Assembly: GCF_031143425.1 (NCBI RefSeq)
Contig: NC_090444.1
Location: forward strand, 1,350,242,323 to 1,350,306,322
Reading direction: 5' to 3'
Source of the DNA: Pleurodeles waltl
Taxonomy: Eukaryota > Chordata > Amphibia > Caudata > Salamandridae
Length of the DNA: 64,000 bases
The notes under the pieces were generated by a model. It saw only the letters and a program-made list of their open reading frames with translations, was not told the origin of the DNA and made no database searches. How positions within the stretch are numbered: position 1 is the stretch's first letter; each line of letters opens with the position of its first letter. Both the position numbers and the translations under genes were made by a program. Below, piece by piece: positions 42,181-55,083 of the stretch.

Positions 42181-42960
42181 ACTCACTTCGGGGGCCACCA
42201 AGGTCTTATTGCTTGGGCCCAATTTTTCTTTATTTGGGGCGGGGACGTGGGCTCCCCTCCCCAAACCTCATATGGGCCCCAGGAATCCCTTCCTCCGGGG
42301 CATAAGCCTTTTTATGGGGAAGTGGCGTGGGCCCCTCCACCCCTTGTCGTTCACTGGTCCTGATGTCATCAGTGTATGGGGGACCCCAACCACTGGAAAA
42401 ATGCAGTCTGCAAGAGTGCGGGCAGGGAGAATTGCAGCTTTCTGCCCACGCTTTTGGGCATGGGTTTGCTCTCGCCCAAGGAGTGCAGAAAAAAACTGCT
42501 CCAGCTGGGCAGTAGCAAAAGATGGAGTTGGCTCGTGCTGCACTGCAAATGTGGCACCTGCTGAGCTGGCAGGGACGGCTGCGCCTTGGGGTTCCCTGTA
42601 TTGCCAGCAATTGCTGTGGGCATACTGGGTGGGCACTTGGACACCCACAGCTGTATTTAAATGGTAAATAAAGCAATGAGCCTGGGATACGGGGTCCCCG
42701 GCCTTGTTGTGGCCCAGGTAGGAGGGCTCCTGCCTAAAAATGAATATGACGGAGTGTATGGCATTCCTGGAGCTCTACAAGGCTCAGAGAGGTGGGCTGC
42801 ACGCCCCTCCCCTAAAATTGAATTTGGCCCCAGGGCTGGGGTTCTCGGAGCCTCTGCAAGGCCCGGAATGGGAAATGTGAGCCCCCGTCCCTAAAAATTA
42901 AATTATGGTATTCCACCCCGAGCATTTTTTGGGGGGGAGGAAAGGGCAGGAACTTGCTTT
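42181..42960. repeat. GC-rich degenerate repeat region, unassigned
   Basis: Recurring words such as GGGCCCC, CCCTAAAA and GGGGAAGTGG are spread over the stretch, giving overlapping open frames on both strands (42209-42676). These look like composition effects, not genes. Probably a repeat; family unknown. Confidence 0.45.
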
Positions 42961-43009
42961 TTATTTAAATTTATCCACTGGTCATCCACAATTTTACAGT
43001 AAAATTTAA

Positions 43010-43038
43010 ATGTGTGTGTGTATATATGTATATATATA
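43010..43038 (+). repeat. TG/TA microsatellite
   Basis: Alternating GT then AT dinucleotides. Confidence 0.85.
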
Positions 43039-45166
43039 ACACAAGCGTGGAGGCCTCCAGTAAGTACTGTTCCTGGGGTAAAGCACTCTGCTTCCCTTCC
43101 CTTGTGACCATCCTGACGAGAAGGATGCTGGTAGTGGTGTTAGAGGTTCGTTTCTTGGTGGAGTGTTAGTTGATAAGTCAGTCTAAGGTTTCTTGGCTAT
43201 GATTGTCTTGAAGGATATTATAGGAGTCATAGGGAAATTTTAGATGTTTCTGCAGGGGGCTAGAGTGGGTGAGAAGCAGTACAGTGCCAAGTATTAAAAC
43301 AGAGTGGATTGTTCGGGTTATGTTCGACTTTAAGAGGAAGATTAATAATTTATTGTGTTTGATTCATACATGTTTTTCGGTGCTTCCGTAAAATTGGGTG
43401 CATCACTACAGGTATTTACGGTGGTAAAAATCCACACAAAATCGAAAATGGTAGAATATTGATGAAGAGGGATTTTCTCAATGGAATTTCTGCCACTATG
43501 GATCTCTGTGGGAGAAAATCTGCATTTTAGTATATATTTACGGTTTATTGTTACTTTTGGGTGGTTCTACCAGAGTAGTATTATTCCCATCCTCAGACTA
43601 GTATGTTTGTAGGAACTTACTAAGCTTTTGGGGATATATTGTTAGAGTTGGGAAGAGTGTGGAACGCCTCAAAAAATCTTGAGGTTTTGGGGAAAGTGTT
43701 TTACCTCGGTTAATAATGTTCCCTCATAGAGAATCGCAAATAAGTTGCAAAGGCGAACATTGTTTTAGGTCCCGTTTCTGCTTGCAGAAGCACGTCTGAG
43801 CTTTTCTGCTTGCTGAATCTTTAAACGTGAATACTGAGAATCTGCAATTTGCCCCGGTCCATTGCTGATGCTGGTTTGCATTTAATTTAAGGATCTGAAA
43901 TGAAACTCGTGTGATAGTGGGACTGCTGTATGTCTGTCCTCTAACTTAATGTGGCACGTGATCACGCTGAAAGTAACAGACCAGTAAAACAAATAGTAAT
44001 TAATGGTTTAAAACTAACTTTCAAGGTGTGTACAAATAAAACAATTTGCAGAAGTCAGAAATAACTCTCTTTGGTAAGGTCATTGGCACCTATTTCTGTA
44101 ACGCTCTGAATTGATATTTTATTTTCAGTAGTGGTAATAGTAGTCATAACAGGTAGTTGTAGCAATTGTGTTATGATTAGCATTCATTTAAATGTCATGC
44201 ACGTGAGAGGGTGCGTGCTTCACGGGCACCTTCTCAGGCTACTCTTCTATGATCTTGTTACTAAAACTGCATATCATAGGTACAATTTATCTCTTATTTC
44301 ATGAGGTCACAGCAATATGCAGAATTGTGTTTTTATTCAAGCCGTGATTTAGTTCACAACCGTTTAATAAAGCTCCCTTCAGTTGAAGCTTCTAACCATG
44401 CAATAAATTCTGCAGCACCTGCTGCCCCACAAATACACCACGTACTGACACTACTATGCATATTTCCCGTGCCCTGGAAACGCTGCGTTTTAATAATTTA
44501 GGTGTTTTTGAAAATGCTGTGTGTCATTGGAAGGAGAGCGAATGACTGGCGTGGATTTGAACTCCGTTCTTTCGCAGCTGCTCGCGCTGGAGACGAGTGC
44601 AGCCCGCGGCACCGTTTAATATTCAGACGTGTCCTTGTTTCAGCACCTTGCGATTAACCTTCCTGTTAATATTGGGATGTAGCTGGTGTTGGTGTTTGGT
44701 GTGCCCTAAAAGCTGCAATTTCATCTCCATAACACCAGACATCCCTTTGTAGTACAAAGGGCGTCTTTCAGTGAGAGATTTAGCAGCGCCAGATTTGACA
44801 GCTGCGGGACGGGGCGGATAAAAGGGCTGTTGGTCGTTTCCCCTGCACACATTTCAATCTAAAGGTCAGCATACCCTCTTTATGAAACAGCTCTGCAAGT
44901 TCCCACTTTTATTAAAAATGGGATGCTTTGGCGCTTAGGTTTGTGCCTGAGGCGCGAGATGAATACGACAGGCAGGGTGCGTGCTGTGCCATGGCTGACA
45001 AATGATGGCTCGTGCCAGCTCTGCCGAAGGAGAGGCTATCACGGAAGCGGATCTGACTTTCTTACAGTTGTCACAGTTGGCAAAGGATGTGCATTCAAGA
45101 CGAAAGAGCCTTTGCATCTTCTGTCTTTTCCTGTCAGGTCAAGAACTGCTGACGTTTCTGGCCTTC
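43039..45166. other. Unassigned sequence
   Basis: No gene recognised in 2.1 kb. A part at 44540-44830 is slightly GC-richer. No repeat borders seen. Confidence 0.5.
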
Positions 45167-46250
45167 TTAACCCCTTCGCAGCCAGACCTTTTCCCTCTCA
45201 GGTGCCAAGTCTTTTTCTTTTTTTAGCTTTTTGGGGCAGTTCGCGCTTAAGCCCTCATAACTTTTTGTCCTCATAAGCTACCCACGCCAAATTTGCGTCC
45301 TTTTTTTCCAACATCCTAGAGATTCTAGAGTTACCCAGACCTTGTGTGTTCCCCTGAAGGAGACCAAGAAATTAACCAAAATACAGCAAAAATATTGTAT
45401 TTTCTTTTTTTTTAAAAGGGAAAAAAGGGCTGCAGAAGAAGGCTTGTGTTTTTTCCCTGAAAATGACATCATCAAAGGGTTTATGGTGCTAAAATCACCA
45501 TCTTCCCAGCTTTCAGGAACAGGCAGACTTGAATCAGAAAACCCAATTTTTCAACAACATTTTTGCATTTTACTGGGACATACCCCATTTGTATGATTTT
45601 TTTGTGCTTTTAGCCTCCTTCCACTTAGTGACAGAAATGGGTGTGAAACCAATGCTGGATCCCAGAAAGCTAAACATTTCTGAACAGTAGACACAATTCT
45701 GAATTCAGCAAGGGGTAATTTGTGTAGATCCTACAAGGGTTTCCTACAGAAAATAACAGCTGAAATAAAACAATATTGAAATTGAGATTAAAAAACAGCC
45801 ATTTTTCTCAGTGTTTTACTCTGTAACTTTTTCCTGGGATGTCAGATTTTTGAAAGCAATATACTGTTACGTCTGTTGGACTCTTCTGGTTGCGGGCATA
45901 TAAAGGGCTTGTAGGTTCATCAAGAACCCTAGGTACCCAAAGCCAATAAATGAGCTGCACCTTGCAATGGGTTTTTATTCTATACCAGGTATACAGCAAT
46001 TAATTTGCTGAAATATAAAGAGTGAAAAATAGGTATCAAGAAAACCTTTGTATTTCCGAAATGGGCACAAGATAAGGTGTTGAGAAACAGTGGTTATTTT
46101 CACATCTCTGAATTCCGGGGTGCCCATACTAGCATGTGAATTACAGGGCATTTCTCAATTAGATGTCTTTTTTGCACACTGTCTTACATTTGGAAGGAAA
46201 AAAGGAAGAGAAAGACAAAGGGCAATAACACTTGTTTTGCTATTCTGTGT

Positions 46251-47500
46251 TCCCCCAAGTCTCCCGATAAAAATGGTACCTCACTTCTGTGGTTAGGCCT
46301 AATGCTCGCGACAGGAAACGCAACATGGACACATCACATTTTTACATTGAAATCTGACGTGTTTTTTGTAAAGTGCCTAGCTGTAGATTTTGGCTCTAGC
46401 TCAGCCGGCACCAAGGGAAACCTACTGAACCTGTGCATTTTTTAAAACGAGACACCTAGGGGAATCCAAGATGGGGTGACTTGTGGGGCTCTCACCAGGT
46501 TTTGTTATCCAGAATCCATTGCAAACCTCAAAATTTGGCTAAAAAATCCTTTCTCCTCACATTTTGGTGACAGAAAGTTCTGAAATCTGAGAGGAGCCAC
46601 AAGTTTCCTTCTACCCAGCTTTCCCCCAAGTCTCCTGATAAAAATGATACCTCATAGTGTGGGTAGGCCTAGTGCACAAGACAGGAAATGCCCCAAAACA
46701 CAATGTGAACACATCACATTTTCCCAAAGAAAACAGAGGTGTTTTTTGCAAAGTGCCTACCTGTGGATTTTGGCCTCTAGCTCAGCCGGCACCTAGGGAA
46801 ACCTACCAAACCTGTGCATTTCTGAAAACTAGAGACCTAGGGGAATCCAAGATGGGGTGACTTGTGGGGCTCTGACCAGGTTCTGTTACCCAGAATCCTT
46901 TGCAAACCTTAACATTTGGCTAAAAAAACACATTTTCCCCACATTTCGGTGACAGAAAGTTCTGGAATCTGAGAGGAGCCACAAATTTCCTTCCACCCAG
47001 CGTTCCCCCAAGTCTCCCGATAAAAATGATACCTCACTTGTGTGGGTGGGCCAGGTGCCTGCAACAGAATAAGGCCCAAAACTTGTAAAGATAGAGGGGA
47101 TAGCAGAGCGAGTTTAGAAGGACATATTCTTTTATACATCTTTAGACTGACTCTGCTTTGGGGACCCACATAAGTGAGGTGTCATTTTACGTGGGAGACT
47201 GAGGGGAACACTGGGGAGTAGGAATTTTGTGCTGGAGCGGTGATCCTACGAAGAAAAGCAAGGAAAATATGCTTTTTTAAGCAAATTCTGAGGTTTACAG
47301 AGGAGTCTGGGTAAGAAAATGTTGGGGGATCCACGCAAGCCACACCTCCCTGGACTCCTTGGGGTGTCTAGTTTAAAAAAATTGGGTTTGGTAGGTTTCC
47401 CTAGATGAAGGCCGCACCCAGGACCAAAAACATAGGTACCTTCCAAACAAGGGTAGTTTTGCAATACATCCTTTTGATGTGTCCACGTACTTATGTGATG
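46251..47500. repeat. Direct and inverted 370-bp blocks in the piggyBac 3' region
   Basis: TCCCCCAAGTCTCC starts at 46251, 46622 and 47004 (spacings 371 and 382). The stretch 47160-47500 matches the same unit in reverse complement: for example GGGAGACTGAGGGGAAC, and 'ACCTACCAAACC' on the opposite strand. So a head-to-tail run is followed by a head-to-head copy, able to fold back. Confidence 0.8.
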
Positions 47501-48039
47501 TTCCAAACACTAACATTGTGAAAAGAAATGCACTTAGGTTATGTTAAAAAGACCCCTCACCCACCAACTGAGTTGGGGGCATGCTTCATTATCGGGGTCC
47601 CACCCGAGACACCTAGCGTGTTACGGGTGTGCTGCGACGCCTGATTACAGCGGAGCAGGTTTTGTTATTTTTACCACACATACTGGTTGGATTTGGCACG
47701 AGGGTGAGTGATGGTTCAGTAGATCACATTTTTTTAACAAGAGATTTCACAAAAATGAAATGCACTGTTAATAACTAAAAGGACAAAAACTGAACCAATG
47801 ACTCACAGCTCGTGAGCTGTAAAGCCGTGTCAAGGCACCAACCGGTTTACAGTCCATTCACACACCTTTCATACATGACATGCATAGGACCATTCACTTC
47901 GCCAACCATGGGCCCAGCACATTACAACACTCGCATCGACAGACAGCGCCACTCAAGTGCCCAATACTTTCATACGCCCAAATGCCTAATAAAGCAATCA
48001 CACCGGCTAATGAGTGTGTGGACTGGTGTTTGGCTGTCA

Positions 48040-48160
48040 CCACCAGCCAAGTGCCACTCCACGCACACCGCAAGCCAAATGCCACCCCACCCACACCGCC
48101 AGCCAAGCGCCACCCCACGCACACCGCCAGCCAAGCGCCACCCCACACACACCACCATCA
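48040..48160 (+). repeat. 29-bp minisatellite
   Basis: Four imperfect units containing GCCAGCCAAGCGCCACCCC (variants GCAAGCCAAATGCC and CCAGCCAAGTGCC). Confidence 0.85.
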
Positions 48161-48302
48161 CTTTTTTTTGTTTTTAAACAGCAAAGAAACTACTAATTAT
48201 AAATAAGTACAAAACTACAAACACGAAAGCTCTAACTGAATACATGACAGTAAAGCCAACCATGAAACTGAACATATAAAAATATTAAACAGCAGTTTAC
48301 GC

Positions 48303-48455
48303 TCACGGAATTTCCCAATAATTCTTCTGTGTGTGGTAGCTCCTGAAACAGCCACCCACACACAGCCCAGGCTTTGAAGGACAATCAGGGCAGTACATTC
48401 TAGTCTCCTTCCTGATACCTCTTTGAGCACAGACTCTACATCTCTTAGCAGGAAA
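48303..48455 (-). pseudogene. piggyBac transposase C-terminal cysteine-rich domain
   Basis: The minus strand reads 'KRCRVCAQRGIRKETRMYC', then 'PDCPSKPGLCVGGCF', then 'RSYH', ending at a stop at 48303-48305. The C-x2-C, C-x2-C, C-x3-C...H pattern is the zinc-binding domain at the very end of piggyBac transposases, which binds the element ends. The DDD catalytic core is not present upstream: the sequence breaks into AT-rich simple repeats at about 48460-48520. Confidence 0.8.
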
Positions 48456-49852
48456 GTTTTTGAATAAAAAAAGTGTTTATTTTTTTTATTCAGTGTTTGA
48501 ATAAAAAAAAAATATTTCCCCATTGAAAATTGACCAGTAGCTTATTGATAAATGATCAATAAGGAGCAACTTGAAAAAGGCAATTACTACATCTACAACA
48601 AAGGTATGGGGCCTTCCTGGAGGCAGCTGTACTGAAGGGACCTGTGAAAAGTTTTGTCTTGTGTTGTTTGAGCACTACCACAATCTATGATTTTGTCTTT
48701 AAAACCCAGAACATGAATATATTTAAAGTATGGTCTTGAGGAAAATTCATTTTTCAGAGATGCCAGCAAGACATTCCAGATATTTGTTCCTGGGTCCGAG
48801 AGGGGTTCCCTCTCCTATTTGACTGTAAGCTAAAATGTTGGGTTGTAATAGCTTGTTTGCAGATGATATAAGGTTCGTACCTGATCCATAGCAATGGTAA
48901 AGATCTTTCAAGTAGTGTGAGGAATTTGACCATAAGGCTCACCATTAGTGTCCAAGAGCCATACTACTATTACACTCCAGTTATAGAACCAAATCACTCC
49001 TTTTGGGTGCACAACTCTCTCTAGGAAGTGCGCATGCCCAGTCAAGGCTTACTGTAGCAGATCTTTGGGGTTACAAATGGAGCTACAGTATGACACAATA
49101 AATAGCATTTGATGCATTCTGTGACCTAACACTAAATATTCAAGAAGAAACATGGCATTTAGTAAGTTGTATTAAAATAGAACAGTTAAAACTGAGATCT
49201 ACACAGAGATCAGGAAGGTGCTAGATTGTCTGGGACCTAGAGACAGCCCCAAATATTTTTATAGCCTTTTCACTCTTGACACTTGATTTTCTAGAATATT
49301 GGCACTATGGTCAATGCTATCATATTGGTGTGGAATGTTTGGCCTTTGTAGAATCACAAGACTTTTGCAAAAACCTCAGGTTTAATGGTGCATATTTTGA
49401 TATACTGTAATGATTGCATTGGGATTTGTTTTGTATAGGCGCTGTATCAGTTGAACATTATGAGAGGAGTTTGCATTGAAGTAGTAACTGTAACCCTGCA
49501 ATTAGTGTAATGGAACCTTTAACATTACTTTGTACTTAATTTATCCACAACCTTATATCTACATTTTACAGATTGATGCTTGATTTTTCTTTCTATTCTG
49601 TTGGTATCCTATGCACCTTGAAGGCACCTTAAAATGAAAATTGATTCTATTTTCGTAAAAGCATTTTTTTCTGTATGAACTCCTAAATAAAGACTATTTG
49701 TACAGGGATTAACCAGTCCACTGTTGACCAGAAAAATGAAGTCCTCTGTTGGAGAAAAATGTGCTATTGTTAGTTATACTCTCACCAAACGTTTTAATTA
49801 GTAGAAGCTCTTTATGAAGAAGATCGGTTTAACCTTCTGCAGTCTTTTACAC
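48456..49852. other. Unassigned AT-rich sequence
   Basis: A-rich runs at 48464-48512, then sequence without a recognisable gene. AATAAAG near 49686 is isolated. Confidence 0.5.
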
Positions 49853-50425
49853 TAGTGGCTTTTAACCTTTGGTCCAGGAATCCCTGGGGGCCGGGGAAGC
49901 TTACTCAGGGGGTCCGCCACTAATTAGAAATGTAAATAATATTAACAGAGTAATGAAGTGTATATAAATATAGAAGAAAAACATACGTTTGAAAATTAAA
50001 AAACTTTCTGTAAACGCAAAGTAGTTTGAAATCAGAGGCTAAAAATTAAATAAGTATCCTATGATTGATTAGTGGGAGCAGTGCAAGTGCACCAAGCAGA
50101 ATATAGTATGGACGATGAGTGGCCTCAATTGAATTTAGAAAAGCTCCAACCTTCGTACTGAGATACAAAGTTTTATATTTTTGTATGTGGGAATTAAATA
50201 AAATGTTTTATTATCTGTGTGTTTATTTGAAAATGCCTATTTCTGTATTTGTTGTGCATAGTTTTGCCCTTTCAAAGAATTGAAAAGGCTTAGGCTGGGA
50301 TCCAGAGCCTAAAGGGATGGCTCAGTAGGGGTCCCTGGATTCCAACTTTGATTCAGTGGTTGTCTCCAGGTTCCAGTAAAGATTAAGTTTGGGTCCACAT
50401 AAGTTAAAAGGTATTCTGTTCAAAG
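49853..50425. mobile_element. Diverged hAT element, family 1
   Basis: Left 'TAGTGGCTTTTAACCTTTGG' and 'GGAATCCCTGGGGGCC', then right 'GGGGTCCCTGGATTCCA' and 'GGTTCCAGTAAAGATT', appear in the same order as in the MITE at 34234-34613. Termini are too worn to give a target duplication. Internal sequence is noncoding. Confidence 0.6.
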
Positions 50426-50580
50426 TCTAAATTTATACTGAATTATATAAATTAAGTTTGATGGCTAGCTTACACCCAAAATGCAAACTATTTGTGATAG
50501 TCATGTAATAGTCATGTAAGTAAGGTTAGGGTAAGGTCATTGGCCTTATGGTATAATGTCATAGGCGAAGTTGGATGCAT

Positions 50581-50591
50581 TTTGAGAAATA
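50581..50591 (+). repeat. Candidate target-site duplication of L1-B (3' side)
   Basis: TTTGAGAAATA here recurs at 58495-58505. Eleven exact bases at the two places where the L1 ends are expected. Confidence 0.65.
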
Positions 50592-50859
50592 TTTTTTTTA
50601 ACATTTTTTAAATAATCTTTTTATTTTATTGTCTTCTTTAAATCCAAGGCATATGTAAAACATTTCAACAGTACTTATATAAGATTAAAAAAAAGTTCAC
50701 TGCCATCTCTGTACATTTGACATGCAAGGTTATCATAATCATAATTGTCATAATATCCCAGCTCAGGAAGCAATAGTTGTCATCCTGAAATCTCCACTTG
50801 TATGATCCCCATGGGCTCCTGTCCACGTGGGCAAGCCCCGGTTTTACCATCCTGTGTAT

Positions 50860-53800
50860 TTACCCCTCCTCATCCGTCGTACTCTTCAACGTCTCCAGTT
50901 CCCTTCCCTCATACTTCATCATTAGTGTCTCCCACATCTTTAAATCTTCTACCACCTTGTCATCTCGTCTGCATTTTCTCAGTTTTCCTCTGTCACCATC
51001 CGTTCTGACACATCTCTTTTCCATCCATCCACACTGGGGCCCAGTTGTCTTAACCATATAATGGCTACCCTTCGTTTTGTTAATAACAATGCCAAGTAAC
51101 TAAATTTGTATGTCATCCTCCTACACTTGCATAGCTTTACGTCTCCTAGTAAGTATACTAGTGGTTCTTGTGGTCTATTAATGCCACAGTTTCCCTACAG
51201 ATGTAACAGCACTGTGTCCTGAAATGTCCCAACCAATGGGCAGCGCCATGCAAAGTGTAAAAAAAAAAAAAAGACTTGTGCTCGGGACAACAGTGACAAC
51301 CACAGTACAGGCGTAATGTATGTACGGTGTAGATAGTTAAAGTGCACAGGTTTAAACTGCGCTTTGCAGGATATTGTGCGAACCAGTGATCCTCTGCCAG
51401 TGTGTGTTCTCTATTGGCGTCCCTAGTTTCTCCTTCCATGTAGTTCTGGCCAGAAACTGTGTTTTAGGCTTGTCCTTCAGCATAGCTATGTATTGCTGGG
51501 AGACCAGATGTCATGTCCCTCACAGTTCCAATAAGGCCCTAAACATAAGTGAAGATGGCGGGGCCGCTGAGTACGTGGGCCACAGTTCTCAAGCTAAGTT
51601 TGCAATATTATCATGGTTAAGGGTATGCAAATGTTTCTTGTGCCGTCGCAAAGGTGATAAACATCTCATCAGAGTATAGATCGCGCCAGGTCTCACAGCC
51701 CCCTTCCCGCCATGTCGTGACATTGAAGGTGTCAGCCAGATTTCAGAAGGGAGGTAGGTCCCAGAAGTTAAAGTCTCCGACGAATAATGCTCTTCCAACT
51801 AACACTCGCACTGCCTGTTCCCATAATGATGGCTGTATATTTAATAAGATATGGGACCCTATCTAAATCTTGCCCGCCAGAGTGCAGTTGCTGTGGGAGC
51901 ACTCTGGATCGCATTCCATCTGCCAGGAGAGCCTTCTCCCAGTTGTCCCCCTCTGCACGCCAGTGAGCCAGCTGAGATGCAAGATGAAATAGCTCTGTAT
52001 TTGGAACTGCAAGGCCAGCCTCTGTCGTGGGTAGACTCTAGCCACCCTGCTTCTTTCACCTGCTCAAATGAGCATTGCAAGCAGGGAGTCCAGGTGTGTG
52101 AAGGTTGTCCGTGGCAGAGTGCCAAAAGTGTGTTTACAGAGTAAAAAGGCATTGTGGTAGGAAGACCAGTTTCACTACTGCAATGCCCCCTATCAAGAAC
52201 AAAGGAAGGGGGTCCAAAATTGCACCGACGCCTGACGGCCCTCCGCTATTCTATTTATATTGTATTGTTTCCATTTTCATGGAGTAAAAGTCACCATTAC
52301 TCCCAGATACCTGATCTGTTCCATCAGCCATCATAGCAGCACTGGTGGTAATGCAGTTGCTTCTTTTCTTGCCAGTCCTCCCAGGGGAAACACCAGTGAT
52401 TTATGTGGGTTAATCCTCAGCTGAGTGCGGTCTCTAAAGGGGACAAGGTATCTCAAGAGCAAGGGCAGTGAGTCCCTTGGAGCCGTAAGTTAGAATAGTG
52501 TATCATTGGCGTAAAGTGACACCAAGGCATTGATTATGACCCTGGCAGTCATGAGACTGCCAGGGCCGTGGTGGAGGTCAGACCGCCGCCAAAGCAATGG
52601 TCCAGCCTCCACATTATTACTCTGGCGGAGCCGCCACGGTCTGACTGCCAGCACCGCCAGGTTACCGGCAGTCGACAACTCCCCTCTCTGTCGGCTTCCA
52701 CTGCCATTCAAAAGCAGGGGGAGGCAGGGTGCCGGGCGCCCCATTGGCATAGGCAGTGCAGGGGCCCATATGGACAACACCCATCACGCTTTTCACTGCC
52801 CGAATTACAGGCAGTGAAAAGCCCAACAGCTGCTCTAGCACCCAACACACCGCAACATTTTTTGTGGTAAGTTTCCCGCTGGGCCAGCGGGCAGAAATGC
52901 TGTTTATAACTCATATTAGGGCCAGCGGTTGGAAAACCGGAGTGGCGTCTTTCCGACCCAAAGAGTTTGCCGGGCGGCCTCTGCCGCCCGCCAATCTCTA
53001 AATAAGGGCTCAAGTGTGTCACCTCTCCCACTCGTATACCTCATTCCACCATTTCCTGTCTGATTTGTATCACCAGGAATTGTAATGCTATCGCAAAGAG
53101 CAGTGAGGATAGCGGGGAACCCTAGCGTGTTCCCCTACCCACCCTCCATGGGGCAGAGCATAATCAGCCAAGGCGGACCTTAGCCGTAGGCTCGATTTAT
53201 AATAGTCTTATCCATGACCTAAACTGTTGTCCAAATCCTATAGCTTAAAATACACCCATTAAATATTGCCAGTCCACAGTGTCAAAAGCTTTGGCTATGT
53301 CAACCAACACCACTAGCAGTTCCTCCTCTCTTTCCTGTACCTTATGTATTACATGCATCAGTCTCCTTAGATCCATAGTTGTGTTACACCCTGGTATGAA
53401 CCCGCACTGGTCGGGATGTATCAGGTGGGTGATAACTGGCCTCAGTTGGAGGGCAAGAACCTTACAAAGTACTTTAGTGTCCGTGTTTATCATTGTGGTT
53501 GGATGATAGGTGGAAGGGTTCAATGGTGTAGATCCCGGTTTTAGAATCATGTTACACCCTTCTCTCATGGAAGGAGGCAGTACTCCTCCCTTGCCTCCAG
53601 ATACACCTCTAGTAGGTGCTGTGCTAGGTCAGATGTGTAGGCCTGATAAAATTCAGCTGGAAAGCCATCACTCCAAGGAGATTTGCCCGTGGGGAGACAA
53701 GCCAATGCCTGTCTCACCTCCTCCAGTGTGAGATCTGCATCTAACTCTTGTGCTACCAAGTCCCCCACTCGCTGGAGTGGTAAATCGGCCTGGAAGGCCA

Positions 53801-55083
53801 AAACCTATTCCTCACCTGGGATGCATGTGCTGGTATACACCAACTCCAGATGGTGCCTGAGCAAGCTCATTATATCATTTTGTGTGTATACATCAGTTTC
53901 CGTTGGGGTCTTAAGGTGCAAGATAGGAGATTGCGGTGTTTCGCCTCTAAGGATCCAAGATAGGAGGCACCCAGAACTATTTCCCTCTCTGTGTGTAACA
54001 CTTGGTGGTAAGACTTCAAGGTAAAGTGTTCAAGTCTGTCTCACACTGAAGCCACCTGTCATCAGACTACCCTCCTTGCCCTGCTCCTTTACAGTTCGGG
54101 CTGAGATATTTTAATTGCGTCAGAGCATCCTCCTTACAGAGGAGCTCTGATTGGAGAGTTCTGTTCACACTGCACATAAGGCCCATGCACCTACCCCTCA
54201 GAACTGCCTTCATCGCCTCCCATTCTGTGGCACGACTCTGCGTGGTAGTCCAGTTAACCTCAAGGTATTCATTTAGAGCCTCTGCATTGCTTTCCGACCT
54301 ACAGTGTCCTGTAGCACCTCCCTTGGGAATCGCCACCTGCATGGTGTTCTGCAACCGCATCCCCAAGTGTGCACATGACTGGTGCAAGATCAGATAAATA
54401 CCTTGACAAGTGAGTCATTGCTACAACCCTGGGGTCCCAATACCTATTCATCAGAATACGATCTAGTCTACTGAACGTGCCATGTGTTTGGGAGTAACAG
54501 ATGTACTCTCACATTGCTGGGTGCATCTCTCTCCATATGTCGAACACTCCACGCCGTGTCATAGCTACCCCCTCAACTTTGCTGTCATATTTGGTGTAGT
54601 ATTCTGGCGTGGAGGATATCGATCCAGCTAACCGTAATTTATACAATTGAAATCACCCATCGAAAACAGGTCAGAGTCAGCCGCTGTGGATATAACATCT
54701 TTGATTCCATCATAGAATGAGTCATCATACTCATTCGGCCCATACGAATTCACAATGGCCACGACTACTCCATATAATATACATTGCAGTACTATGTATC
54801 AGCCCTTCCCATCTGCCTCCATGTGTGTCAGCACAAAAGGGACACCCGGGGTGAACCACACCAAAACCCTTCAAAGGTAGGAGGAATAATTACCAAAATA
54901 TTCTTGACTCCTTCATTTTTTCGCTAGCTTTTCTGCTTCATCTTCTGTAAGATGCCTTTCCTGAAGACAGGCAACACTCACACCATGTCGTTTGAGCACA
55001 GACAATATTCTATATCGTTTTTGAGATACGCCCAGTCCCAGCACATTCCAAGACATTAGTTTAATTTTGCTTGTATTTGTCAT
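50860..55083 (-). pseudogene. L1-B ORF2 (endonuclease-reverse transcriptase), broken
   Basis: The start is ATG at 55083, followed by the APE endonuclease opening 'KLMSWNVLGLG' and 'ACLQERHLTEDEAEKL' (about 54940-55060), then 'GDFNC' near 54650. A linker domain open at 54067-54387 precedes the reverse transcriptase: 'EVRQALACLPTGKSPW' (about 53680-53730), 'DQCGFIPG' (about 53395-53420) and 'VDIAKAFDTVDW' (about 53270-53305). The palm motif reads YAND (about 52495-52510) where active enzymes have YADD. The C-terminal part continues to about 50860 with a worn cysteine motif near 51290. Multiple stops and frameshifts; dead. Confidence 0.82.
52527..53010. mobile_element. 484-bp hairpin-rich repeat nested in L1-B ORF2
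   Basis: CAAG stands on both sides (52523-52526 and 53011-53014). Removing the insert and one CAAG rejoins the reverse transcriptase frame exactly between its 'EVTH' and 'LVSLYA' parts. Internal inverted repeats include GCTTTTCACTGCC (about 52789-52801) with GGCAGTGAAAAGC (about 52811-52823), and CCTGGCAGTC with GACTGCCAGG near 52541-52564. It is noncoding and GC-rich. Family unknown; a nonautonomous DNA transposon or SINE are both possible. Confidence 0.72.

Larger units (their letters stand above)
45167..48455 (-). mobile_element. piggyBac-type element, 3' part
   Basis: The left terminus TTAACCCCTTCGCAGCC (from 45167) has the TTAA target and the TTAACCC...TGCC-like end of amphibian piggyBac elements. 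About 3.3 kb to the right, on the minus strand and reading toward that terminus, lies the transposase C-terminal cysteine-rich domain (48303-48455). Between them is a long noncoding 3' region: an 'old' block (45170-46250), two full direct 370-380-bp units (46251-47003), a partial unit, an inverted copy (47160-47500) and a 29-bp minisatellite (about 48040-48160). The 5' half of the transposase and the right terminus are not seen, so the copy is truncated near 48455. Confidence 0.72.

Noticed and set aside
42209..42676. Overlapping open frames on both strands, over 140 codons
   Set aside because: They occur in a GC-rich repeat with frames open in several registers and show no family motif.
46251..47003. 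CRISPR-like array
   Set aside because: Units are 370 bp and wholly repeated without spacers, in a eukaryotic repeat.
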